DNA from: an uncultured Prevotella sp.
Lineage (GTDB): Bacteria; Bacteroidota; Bacteroidia; Bacteroidales; Bacteroidaceae
NCBI GenBank assembly: GCA_900770395.1
Contig: CAAGKM010000024.1
Coordinates: forward strand, 124,001 to 188,000
Length of the DNA stretch: 64,000 nucleotides
Direction: 5' to 3'
Position 1 is the stretch's first letter. The number at the start of each line of letters is the position of its first letter. The position numbers and the translations under genes were made by a program. This document shows, one piece after another, positions 27,221-34,944 of the stretch. The notes under the pieces are model-generated. The model saw only the letters and a list, made by a program, of their open reading frames with translations. It was not told the origin of the DNA and searched no databases.

Positions 27221-29410
27221 TTAATTGCCGAGTTCCAATTGATTCTTTACAAGATTATAATACGCTCCTTTTGATGCAATAAGACGTTCGTGTGTTCCTG
27301 TCTCAACCACCTTACCATCGTTAAGAACTATTATTTGGTCTGCATTGCGAACAGTGCTAAGGCGATGAGCAACAATGATGACTGTCTTCCCTTGATAGAA
27401 TTTATCAAGATGCTCTATGATAGCACGCTCATTTGAGGCGTCGAGAGAGTTGGTCGCTTCATCAAGGAATATATAGTCTGGATTCTTATAGATAGCTCGC
27501 GCGATGAGAATACGTTGCTTCTGCCCCTGACTTAGTCCTATGCCGTCACAACCAATCTTGGTGTTGAATCCTAAAGGCAGTTTGTCTATGTAGTCTTTGA
27601 TACAAGCCATATCAGCCGCTTGTGTTAGCCGTTTAGTGTCTATCTCGCCATCTCCGACAGCGATGTTTCTTGCAATGGACTCAGAAAATATAATGCCATC
27701 TTGCATGACTACGCCGCATTGTCTTCTCCACCATTTTTTGTTAAGCTGGTTGATATCCGTCCCACCAACATTAATGGATCCTTCCACCACAGGATAATAG
27801 CCAAGCAAAAGTTTTATTAATGTGGTCTTACCACTTCCAGATGCTCCTACTATTGCTGTTACCTTGCTACGTGGAATGTTGATATTGACATTTTCAATGG
27901 TTTTACGAAGTGCATGTGGGTTATATTTGAAACTGATATTGCTCAAGTTTATACCTAACGATACATCTTTAAGGGATGTCTTGAGTTTGTCATATCCATT
28001 CTCATTCTTAGCACGGTGTATCTCATTGATACGTTCCAAACTTATTTTTACGTCTTGAAGTGAATAGAAGAACAGCATCAGTTGCTCAATAGGAGAGTTT
28101 AGCTGTCCAATGATATATTGCACAGCAAGCATCATACCGAGCGTCATCTGTCCGTTAATTACCGCAGATGCTGCCACAACAGTTATTACGATATTCTTTA
28201 TCTCGTTAATGAAGATATTTCCTGCTTCCTGAGTCTGTTGAAGTTTAAGAGATTTCATTTGAACCTCAAACAAATCAGCTTGTACTTCTTCCCATTCCCA
28301 TCTGCGTCGTTGTTCACAATCTTGGAGTTTTATCTCTTGCATCGATGTGATAAATTCGTAAGTCTTGTTGTTGTTCTGTGCCTGACGCTCAAAGAGTTCA
28401 TAGTCAAGGATTTTTCTTCTCCGTAAGAAGGTAATAATCCATCCTCCATAGAGCAGGCTACCAATGAAAAATATGAAAAATACTATACCACTATACCACC
28501 ACAGGACACCTCCAAATACTATGAATGTAATCATGGAAAATAGAATATTAAGTGACTGCTGAGTAAGAAACGAGTTTACACGCGAGTGGTCGTTCATACG
28601 TTGCATAAGGTCACCTATAAGTTTTATATCAAAGAATGACATAGGTAGACTTAACAGTTTTATGAAAAAGTCGCCTATTAGCGAGATGTTTACACGCATA
28701 CTGATATGCAACAGCAACCATCGACGAATGAAATCCACAATAGTTCTGCTGATTGTAATCATCAGTTCCCCCAAAAGTATGAGCCATACAAAGCCTATAT
28801 TTTGTTTTTTGATGCCTACGTCTACAATAGCTTGTGTGAGAAATGGTAAAACAAGTTGGAGTAGAGAGCTGACAATAAGCCCAAGGGCTATCTGAACGAA
28901 ATAACGACGATACTTACTTATATACCCAAATAAGAAACGGAAAGAATGTGATTCTTTATGTGAGGTACAAATATCATAGAATTTGGGAGTCTTTTCAAGC
29001 AGTAGAGCAATTCCTGTGTCATATCCATCTGAATGACCACTTACCCATTGTTCTTCCATGTCCCTCTCTGATAAAGTAAGCAATCCTTTTGCCGGGTCTG
29101 CAATATAAAAAATTATGCTTTTATGTGTTTTTTTTATCTTATATAGGACAACAAAATGATTTTGGTTCCAGTGAAGAATACATGGTAGTTCAGCTTTTAA
29201 CAATGTGGCAAGTGGTATTCTGCATCCGACTGATCGCAATCCGATTTTTTCTGCAGTTTCAGAAATACCTAATAGCGAAATTCCCTGGTTTGTAGCAAAA
29301 CACAAGTTGGCAAGAAAGTCCACAGAGACATTCCTGCCATAATGATGACATACCATTTGAAGGCAAGCAATGCCACACTGCATAGAATCATGCTGATAAA
29401 CAATTTTCAT
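27221..29410 (-). CDS. Peptidase-containing ABC exporter (C39, double-glycine leader type)
   Basis: A 729-residue PCAT. The N-terminal C39 peptidase (about 1-135) has QHDSMQCGIACL with catalytic Cys12 and Gln6, WNQNHFVVLY with His85 and ADPAKG with Asp105. A six-helix ABC membrane domain follows (about 165-440), then the nucleotide-binding domain with Walker A GASGSGKTT, signature LSQGQKQRILIARAI and Walker B YIFLDEATNSLD. Such proteins cleave a double-glycine leader and export the released peptide; the precursor with a GG leader is encoded in the same operon. It is a half-transporter that would work as a homodimer, with the mini-HlyD as partner. Confidence 0.95.
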   Translation of the reverse strand: MKIVYQHDSMQCGIACLQMVCHHYGRNVSVDFLANLCFATNQGISLLGISETAEKIGLRSVGCRIPLATLLKAELPCILHWNQNHFVVLYKIKKTHKSIIFYIADPAKGLLTLSERDMEEQWVSGHSDGYDTGIALLLEKTPKFYDICTSHKESHSFRFLFGYISKYRRYFVQIALGLIVSSLLQLVLPFLTQAIVDVGIKKQNIGFVWLILLGELMITISRTIVDFIRRWLLLHISMRVNISLIGDFFIKLLSLPMSFFDIKLIGDLMQRMNDHSRVNSFLTQQSLNILFSMITFIVFGGVLWWYSGIVFFIFFIGSLLYGGWIITFLRRRKILDYELFERQAQNNNKTYEFITSMQEIKLQDCEQRRRWEWEEVQADLFEVQMKSLKLQQTQEAGNIFINEIKNIVITVVAASAVINGQMTLGMMLAVQYIIGQLNSPIEQLMLFFYSLQDVKISLERINEIHRAKNENGYDKLKTSLKDVSLGINLSNISFKYNPHALRKTIENVNINIPRSKVTAIVGASGSGKTTLIKLLLGYYPVVEGSINVGGTDINQLNKKWWRRQCGVVMQDGIIFSESIARNIAVGDGEIDTKRLTQAADMACIKDYIDKLPLGFNTKIGCDGIGLSQGQKQRILIARAIYKNPDYIFLDEATNSLDASNERAIIEHLDKFYQGKTVIIVAHRLSTVRNADQIIVLNDGKVVETGTHERLIASKGAYYNLVKNQLELGN

Positions 29411-29412
29411 AA

Positions 29413-31749
29413 TTAGAATCCAAGTCTATCATTTGTAACAACATTTTCTTTCTTTGACTTATATCCATTGAATGTATATCGTGCAGTCAAGACTATGGCT
29501 TGACTGCCTCCATTACTATGGAAGTCATAGTTCTGTCTTTGTATTGAGGTTCTTACCTTGTTTTTGTAAGAGTTTGTTATATCATCGAATTTTAAGGAAA
29601 CAGTTAAACCTTTAATTGGAGTTAGCCAACTAATTTTCATATTTGTGGAATACATAGATTCTACATTATACAATCCCTGAATGACCGGTAATTGATACCA
29701 GCCGGAAATCTCTAATTGCAATTTGTCTCCAAATAGACTGAAGTTATTGTTCACGTTAAACCTCGATGAAATTTTTGTTCTGTCAATAGCCAATCCTTCG
29801 ATTTCGCCACTTTGATGCATTACAAATCCAAATAACGTGAATTGGGTGTTAAAGTTTTTATACCATTTGATTGGAAGAATGGCCATAGCTCCCATTCGTT
29901 CATTCTTATCAATATTAAAGTATTTGTAAGCGGCAGACAATTCATCAGATTTCAGATATAATAGTTGTGTGAAATAGTTCTTTTGGCTCTCGCCAAATAT
30001 ACCAAAGATGTATCGTCCTTTAAGTATGTAATTTATATTCAGACTGTATTTCCTTGATGATATCAAATCGGGATTACCCTCTATTTCAGTATAATTGTCT
30101 ATATGTGTGCGATTATCGGCATTTGCCCAATATGACGGATAATATTTAGTACTTGACAAAGTTGCCTGCAGGATATGCATAGGGTTAAATCTATACATAA
30201 ACGTGAAAGTAGGATATATATCAAAATCTTTCCACAATGTCTTTTTATTTTCATCACCATGTCTATAGGTTGCATATAAATATTCGCCTTGTAGAGTCGT
30301 ATTTACGAATCCTTTTTTCCCAAGTGGGAATTTCATACCAATATACGCATTTGCTTCATACTCTGATTGCGTAGAATGGCTATTACCCTGAATTTCGCTC
30401 ACGGAATTGTCTGTTTGTCTGATATTGCCATCAATTCCAAACTCCAAATACTTTCCCCATAAAGGGACACCGCCGTTGAAATACAGATTATAACCATTAT
30501 ATTTCTGGTTATGATAGTCTTTAGACGAAGAACTGCTGTTTGTAGTCATAACCTGATTCACTGCTTCCTGATAATGGCAGAACTCACCGCCAATTTCCAA
30601 ATCATCGTATGACACATTGAATCTTGCGTTGTGCATATCAGATTTGTAAACGCTATGGGTATGACCTTCACTATAGTTCTCGCCAATGGTAGTATTATAT
30701 GTCACATCGTTTTCTGGAGCTTTATGCTGATAGACATAATCGGCAGCTATATCAAGATGTTGTTCAGGTGTTATTGCTAAATTCAGCAATGCCGTTCTGT
30801 CTTTTGAATCAGATTCTGTTTTGGTGTGTTGGTTAACATTGTACACGACATCACCTAAATAATGTTGCGCAGAGAGATGTCTATTCCTTTTCTTTGACAT
30901 GTTATCCTCTGAATAACCTGCATTGACTGACCAATTCTTCTCTGACAAGCTGAAATATCCACCTTCGCCAAGTGTAACATTGTTGTTCTTATGTGCTGAC
31001 ATGAATGCTTCTCCACGAAAAGATAGATTTTCATGTTGTGGAGTAGTTATGACAATATTGACGGAAGCTCCATGCACTCTAAATTTGGAAGGCGAGTTAT
31101 AATACACCTCCAATGATGTTACCATAGAAGCAGGAGTCGCTGTCAAATAGTTCTTCAACTGCTCTTGCGTTTGCATCTTTTTTTTGCCATTAATCAAAAT
31201 TGATGTTTCTGTAGTACCCAATAAGATATAGTTGTCATCGGTTTTCATTATCATCGGCAATTCTTCCAACATGTCAAGTGCAGTCTCAACGGGGCTGTTA
31301 CGTCTTATCTGTTCTGCAACAAAAGAAATACCGCCATCCTCTGTCGCTTTTACCATTGGTTGTGTTCCTTTTACAATAACTTCTTTAAGTGTCTGTTCCC
31401 TTGGTTTCATCACTATATTGAGTGTGGGCATACTGTCTGTCACTTGTACATTCTGATAAGCCATGTGTTGTATAGTCAATTTATATGGTATGGTAATTTC
31501 TTTAACGACAAAATGACCGTCAATATCAGTAACTGTGACACGTTTGTCATGTTTACTTGTATCACACGGCTGTGCCAGAATGGACGCTGACATTATTGGA
31601 AGTCCTTCGGGGGCAATAACTGTTCCTGTAACAGAATGTTGAGCCATGCAAATGTTTGTCAGCACAAGGCACTGCATAACCAACTGTATTCGAGGCAATA
31701 TAGTTACATGAGAAATTATGTTGAGTTTTATCTGTCTGATTTGTTCCAT
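29413..31749 (-). CDS. Outer-membrane beta-barrel protein, TonB-dependent-receptor-like
   Basis: A 778-residue protein with a signal peptide (about 1-36, ending NICMA), a carboxypeptidase-regulatory-like domain (VTGTVIAPEGLPIMSASI, about 40-120), a TLKEVIVKGTQP segment near 135 where a TonB box/plug start is expected, a plug (RRNSPVETALDMLEELPMI, SILINGKKKM) and a large barrel with many aromatic-flanked strands. It resembles the Bacteroidetes outer membrane beta-barrel family often found near peptide or lantibiotic transport genes. It overlaps the YcaO gene by 22 bases and sits directly before the exporter, so it probably moves the modified peptide across the outer membrane, either outward or inward. 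Confidence 0.85.
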   Translation of the reverse strand: MEQIRQIKLNIISHVTILPRIQLVMQCLVLTNICMAQHSVTGTVIAPEGLPIMSASILAQPCDTSKHDKRVTVTDIDGHFVVKEITIPYKLTIQHMAYQNVQVTDSMPTLNIVMKPREQTLKEVIVKGTQPMVKATEDGGISFVAEQIRRNSPVETALDMLEELPMIMKTDDNYILLGTTETSILINGKKKMQTQEQLKNYLTATPASMVTSLEVYYNSPSKFRVHGASVNIVITTPQHENLSFRGEAFMSAHKNNNVTLGEGGYFSLSEKNWSVNAGYSEDNMSKKRNRHLSAQHYLGDVVYNVNQHTKTESDSKDRTALLNLAITPEQHLDIAADYVYQHKAPENDVTYNTTIGENYSEGHTHSVYKSDMHNARFNVSYDDLEIGGEFCHYQEAVNQVMTTNSSSSSKDYHNQKYNGYNLYFNGGVPLWGKYLEFGIDGNIRQTDNSVSEIQGNSHSTQSEYEANAYIGMKFPLGKKGFVNTTLQGEYLYATYRHGDENKKTLWKDFDIYPTFTFMYRFNPMHILQATLSSTKYYPSYWANADNRTHIDNYTEIEGNPDLISSRKYSLNINYILKGRYIFGIFGESQKNYFTQLLYLKSDELSAAYKYFNIDKNERMGAMAILPIKWYKNFNTQFTLFGFVMHQSGEIEGLAIDRTKISSRFNVNNNFSLFGDKLQLEISGWYQLPVIQGLYNVESMYSTNMKISWLTPIKGLTVSLKFDDITNSYKNKVRTSIQRQNYDFHSNGGSQAIVLTARYTFNGYKSKKENVVTNDRLGF

Positions 31750-33539
31750 AAGTCTATTCCGATTTGAGTTTGAGATAATTCATGGCCATTTTGTTTAACC
31801 TTGTCAGAGATACCTTCAATCACTTTTTGCATACACTCACCAGCCAACTTGCAACTTTTGCAGTTTGGACATGATGGGAAGTGATAATGCTGCAGCACTT
31901 TACTATGGTCCTGCAAATCTCCTGTGACCTCATTTGCTAGACTTTCCCCATACAAAAGTTTAAGAATACTGTTGTCTGTTTTTGTAGTTTTTAAATATTC
32001 TACACATGCATAATAATAACGATAGTCATTTTTGTTTTTATCCTCAAGATATAATTCTAGATATTTGATTGCGGTGGGTGGATCCTCAACATATATTGCA
32101 AGCAATGCGCCTAACATCTCGATTTGAAGTTCATTCAAATCAGGATTTGTGTTGTGTACGAAAACATTCTTTAGCATGAATGAATTTGATTTCATTGTCG
32201 TATAGTTCTCTTCTATCGCATGAAGAATGCTTTGGGCAATTTCTATTGTTGCATTACCTAATTGATTTATCTTTGCCAAATTTACAAAAGAATTCTTATA
32301 AACAGACTCAAATGGGTTTTTTGCTATTATTTGACTCATGCCAGGAACTACAACATAATATGTTGGAAACCCTAAAATAGAATTGTCTCTTATATATACA
32401 TTGTATCCCAGACGGTGTATTAAATGTATTGCATAGCGTATATCTTCACTGTTGCTGTTACCATAATTCAGATTGAAACCATTGAAAGCATATGAAGATT
32501 GTTCTTTTAATATAGAAATGGGCCAAAAACCAGTACCATCTATAAAAATGTTCATAAGATTTTCTTCTGCTTTTTTTCGTGCATCTCCATTTGTATCTTT
32601 TGTATGTATGAATGTGTAAGGGAGTCCTCCAAACACATCTCTTCCTTGATGTATTTCCGTAAAGCATCGTTCCAATGCAATTTCTGGAACAAAATCAACA
32701 CCAATTTTAAGGTTATATTTGTATGTTTTTGTATCCAAAATCAATAACCCAATAGCAGGAATTCCCAATCCAAGAGAACAATCTTTTACGATAACTTGGT
32801 TTCCAGTATTCTCAATGTATTTTTTTAATACTTCTTTGGTTTTTCCTTCTGGCAATGCTGAAAAAGGTATGGTTGGCGGAGTCAATTCGCGCCAGTATAT
32901 CTCACTAATCACATAACGTTCAAAGATTTCACATATTGATTGTAAAATTGCTTCTTTAGGGGTATTACCCGATGCCATTCCATTTGAGCCAGTGAGTAGA
33001 AGCAATATTTCAATAGGAAAGAGTTTTTCGGAGTCATTCTGTACATCATAGAATGGCACACATAGTGAAGCATATTCTTTTTTAAAAGAATTCAGTGCAT
33101 TTTTAAATTCATTTGCACTTTGCATACCACTCATGACGGACAGTTCTTCCAATACTGAAGAGTCTATTTCTTGGGAAGATACATACTGCTCATCTGTTGA
33201 ATAACTACATTGCTTATTACCTTGAGCTTCATTTGATGAAATACTGTACAAGTTAAAAGTCTTTGATGACAGCATTTTCTTTGAGTTTAGAAGTAATTGA
33301 TTTTGTAAACGTTCCATAAATTCAGCGTAACCGCTTGCTAATGAATACTCAAAAGAACGACCTTTACCGTTTGTGCCGATGTTTAAAGGTAATAAGTTAT
33401 TGTTTCCAAGACAGACACGGCAAGAAAAGAAATCCTCGTGAACGATATGGTTTTCATATAGGAGAACACCTAGGTCATTCAAGCTTTTTCGGATGTTTGA
33501 AATTGTGACCTCTGGTGAGAAAGCTTTATATTTTTTCAT
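31728..33539 (-). CDS. YcaO-domain enzyme, probable RiPP-modifying cyclodehydratase or thioamidase
   Basis: A 603-residue stand-alone YcaO protein. YcaO enzymes use ATP to activate backbone amides of a peptide, forming azolines, amidines or thioamides. Motifs fit the ATP site: YAEFMER with Glu73 and Glu76, and GMASGNTPKEAILQSICEIFER with Gln200, Glu204 and Glu207. The C-terminal quarter is helical, as in Escherichia coli YcaO, and ends in a four-Cys knot, C557-x2-C-x2-C-x5-C569 (FPSCPNCKSCKLAGEC), a possible metal or Fe-S site. No E1-like, TfuA or dehydrogenase partner is present in the locus. It is the second gene of the operon, 70 bases after the precursor. A role in tRNA or ribosomal-protein modification, as for housekeeping YcaO, is possible but less likely given the cluster. 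Confidence 0.85.
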   Translation of the reverse strand: MKKYKAFSPEVTISNIRKSLNDLGVLLYENHIVHEDFFSCRVCLGNNNLLPLNIGTNGKGRSFEYSLASGYAEFMERLQNQLLLNSKKMLSSKTFNLYSISSNEAQGNKQCSYSTDEQYVSSQEIDSSVLEELSVMSGMQSANEFKNALNSFKKEYASLCVPFYDVQNDSEKLFPIEILLLLTGSNGMASGNTPKEAILQSICEIFERYVISEIYWRELTPPTIPFSALPEGKTKEVLKKYIENTGNQVIVKDCSLGLGIPAIGLLILDTKTYKYNLKIGVDFVPEIALERCFTEIHQGRDVFGGLPYTFIHTKDTNGDARKKAEENLMNIFIDGTGFWPISILKEQSSYAFNGFNLNYGNSNSEDIRYAIHLIHRLGYNVYIRDNSILGFPTYYVVVPGMSQIIAKNPFESVYKNSFVNLAKINQLGNATIEIAQSILHAIEENYTTMKSNSFMLKNVFVHNTNPDLNELQIEMLGALLAIYVEDPPTAIKYLELYLEDKNKNDYRYYYACVEYLKTTKTDNSILKLLYGESLANEVTGDLQDHSKVLQHYHFPSCPNCKSCKLAGECMQKVIEGISDKVKQNGHELSQTQIGIDLWNKSDR

Positions 33540-33567
33540 TATCTGTATAGTAGTCTTTTTACAATCG

Positions 33568-33598
33568 AGGATGCGAAATGTTTGACATTTCGCATCCT
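33568..33598 (-). promoter_or_regulatory. Hairpin between precursor and YcaO genes
   Basis: A perfect 13-bp stem (33568-33580 with 33586-33598, 5-base loop) with no U-tract directly after it on the minus strand. It could be a leaky terminator or an RNA processing/stability element that keeps precursor mRNA more abundant than the enzyme mRNA, a common arrangement in peptide operons. Confidence 0.7.
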
Positions 33599-33609
33599 TT
33601 GTGAGAGTT

Positions 33610-33756
33610 TCAGAATTGCTTATTAGGTGTTACAACAATTTCTTGAAGTGTGCCACCGTTGTAAGTTTTTTGAGCCTCACGCTTTCCTCCTACAACAGTT
33701 TCTAACTCTGCTGAGCTAATAACCTGCTCTTTGACTACCATTGATTTTGTTTTCAT
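33610..33756 (-). CDS. RiPP precursor peptide with double-glycine leader
   Basis: A 48-residue reading frame. The leader (residues 1-24) ends in ISSAELETVVGG, a textbook double-glycine site (ELxxVxGG) for the C39 peptidase encoded downstream. The 24-residue core starts KREAQKTYNGG and ends TLQEIVVTPNKQF. It has no Cys or Ser; only three Thr (31, 36, 43) could be heterocyclised, so a YcaO product would be a methyloxazoline, a thioamide or an amidine. A second GG (34-35) could be a further cleavage point. TLQEIVVTPN resembles a TonB box. It has its own promoter and opens the minus-strand operon. Confidence 0.85.
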   Translation of the reverse strand: MKTKSMVVKEQVISSAELETVVGGKREAQKTYNGGTLQEIVVTPNKQF

Positions 33757-33808
33757 TTTTAAAAAAATTAAATTTAACATATATAGATCGAACTTTTCGA
33801 ACTTGGTG

Positions 33809-33840
33809 CAAAGTTATATTAAATTATTTCTTGGTACAAA
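33809..33840 (-). promoter_or_regulatory. Promoter of the precursor operon
   Basis: Read on the minus strand: TTTG (CAAA at 33837-33840), a 20-base spacer, TAACTTTG (CAAAGTTA at 33809-33816). A direct repeat TCGAACTT at 33788-33795 and 33797-33804 lies just downstream and could be a regulator site. Confidence 0.85.
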
Positions 33841-33986
33841 TATTATTCGATACGTTTTATATTATAGTCGTTTGGGTTTGTATAATTGTTTTTTTATGCA
33901 TAATTTGTGATGAATAGAAGAAAAATCAATAAAAAAATATAATTTTGTAAAATAATTAATATATTTCATAAAATGAGATGTTGCAC

Positions 33987-34019
33987 ATTGCAAAAAAAAT
34001 AAAAAATAATGTATCTTTG
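33987..34019 (+). promoter_or_regulatory. Promoter of the LytTR-tonB-TPR unit
   Basis: ATTG (33987-33990), a 21-base spacer and TATCTTTG (34012-34019). The -33 box is one base off consensus. The box lies beyond an in-frame ATG at 34009, so translation should begin at 34042. The 33841-33986 stretch is AT-rich and holds nothing else I recognise. Confidence 0.75.
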
Positions 34020-34041
34020 CATCACCAAAACATTAAAATTT

Positions 34042-34428
34042 ATGGATAAAAAGTATATTTTACTCTCAAATTCGAATACATTGATAAAAATTCCAATAGA
34101 ATGTTTGGTCTGTATTATGTCAGATGGAAGCTACTCTATTGTGTCATTGATTGACAGTACAACCTATACCTTCTCATTTAATTTGCATTCATTCGAAATT
34201 TTTCTTGAAACTCAATTAGGATTAGAGTCACAGAAATTTATTAGGGTAGGAAAGAGTCTTATCGTTAATAGTGAATATATATTTTCAATTGACATTCAAA
34301 AACAAGAAATTGTATTGTCAGATCAGGAAATGAGAATTAAATTACACCAAAAGGCTTCAAAAGAGGCTTTAAAGGAACTGAAAAGTATTATTGAAGAAAG
34401 TATAAATAAAAAGCGAATAAAGATATGA
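34042..34428 (+). CDS. LytTR-type DNA-binding regulator without receiver domain
   Basis: A 128-residue protein that is essentially one LytTR domain (about 10-115): IPIECLVCIMSDGSYSIV, HSFEIFLETQLGLESQKFIRVGKSLIVNSEYIFSI and a final beta-strand QKASKEALKELKSII. LytTR domains bind direct repeats upstream of peptide, bacteriocin and competence operons. No receiver domain or membrane segment is attached, so the signal input is unknown. It is divergent from the precursor operon, shares the 250-base control region and is the obvious candidate regulator. Its stop overlaps the tonB-like start (ATGA). Confidence 0.85.
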   Translation: MDKKYILLSNSNTLIKIPIECLVCIMSDGSYSIVSLIDSTTYTFSFNLHSFEIFLETQLGLESQKFIRVGKSLIVNSEYIFSIDIQKQEIVLSDQEMRIKLHQKASKEALKELKSIIEESINKKRIKI

Positions 34429-34937
34429 TTACAGAAAAAAATGAAGATCGTGTTTATGTGATAGGACAGCATACAAAACTTGTTCATAAGAAGCATTCTT
34501 TTGCTTTATGGAGTTTGCTCGCATTGTTATGTCTGATTATTGTTGTGGTGTGTTTTTGGTTGTTGAACAAAAAAAATACAAACACTCAAAATACTTCTTT
34601 AGAAGAAGTTGAGGTAATTTCAAAAGACGCTATTGCTCCAAAGTTTATGGGAAATCAAGATTTCCAAAGATTCCTATTATGGATAGGTCAAAATCTACAG
34701 TATCCAGAAGGGCATGAAACTGAAGATGCAAGAGTTGTAGTATCTTTTACCATAAGTATGGGAGGTGATATTAAGGACATTCAAATCATATCTGAACCTC
34801 AGGAGAAATCTTTCGGAAGGCAGGTGGTTAGTTTGCTGGAAAAATGTCCAAAATGGGAACCTGGACGACTGGCTGACGGCACTGCAACTGACATCAGCTA
34901 TACTTTACCCGTTCGATTTAGTAAAACAAAAAAATAA
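34425..34937 (+). CDS. TonB-like energy transducer
   Basis: A 170-residue protein with a cytoplasmic N-terminus, one membrane helix (about 26-47), a short linker and a TonB C-terminal domain (about 80-168): PKFMGNQDFQRFLLWIGQNLQYP, ARVVVSFTISMGGDIKDIQII, KWEPGRLADGTA, LPVRFS. TonB domains grip the TonB box of outer-membrane receptors and pass on energy from ExbB-ExbD. No ExbBD is encoded here, so it would use the cell's main pair. The partner is most likely the barrel protein of the same island. Overlaps the LytTR gene by four bases. Confidence 0.88.
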   Translation: MITEKNEDRVYVIGQHTKLVHKKHSFALWSLLALLCLIIVVVCFWLLNKKNTNTQNTSLEEVEVISKDAIAPKFMGNQDFQRFLLWIGQNLQYPEGHETEDARVVVSFTISMGGDIKDIQIISEPQEKSFGRQVVSLLEKCPKWEPGRLADGTATDISYTLPVRFSKTKK

Positions 34938-34944
34938 TACAATA

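Noticed and set aside
34009..34041. Upstream in-frame ATG as start of the LytTR gene
   Set aside because: It overlaps the promoter; the second ATG at 34042 starts the conserved part.
34765..34944. Extension of the TPR reading frame upstream
   Set aside because: It overlaps the tonB-like gene in another frame; a signal peptide follows the ATG at 34945.
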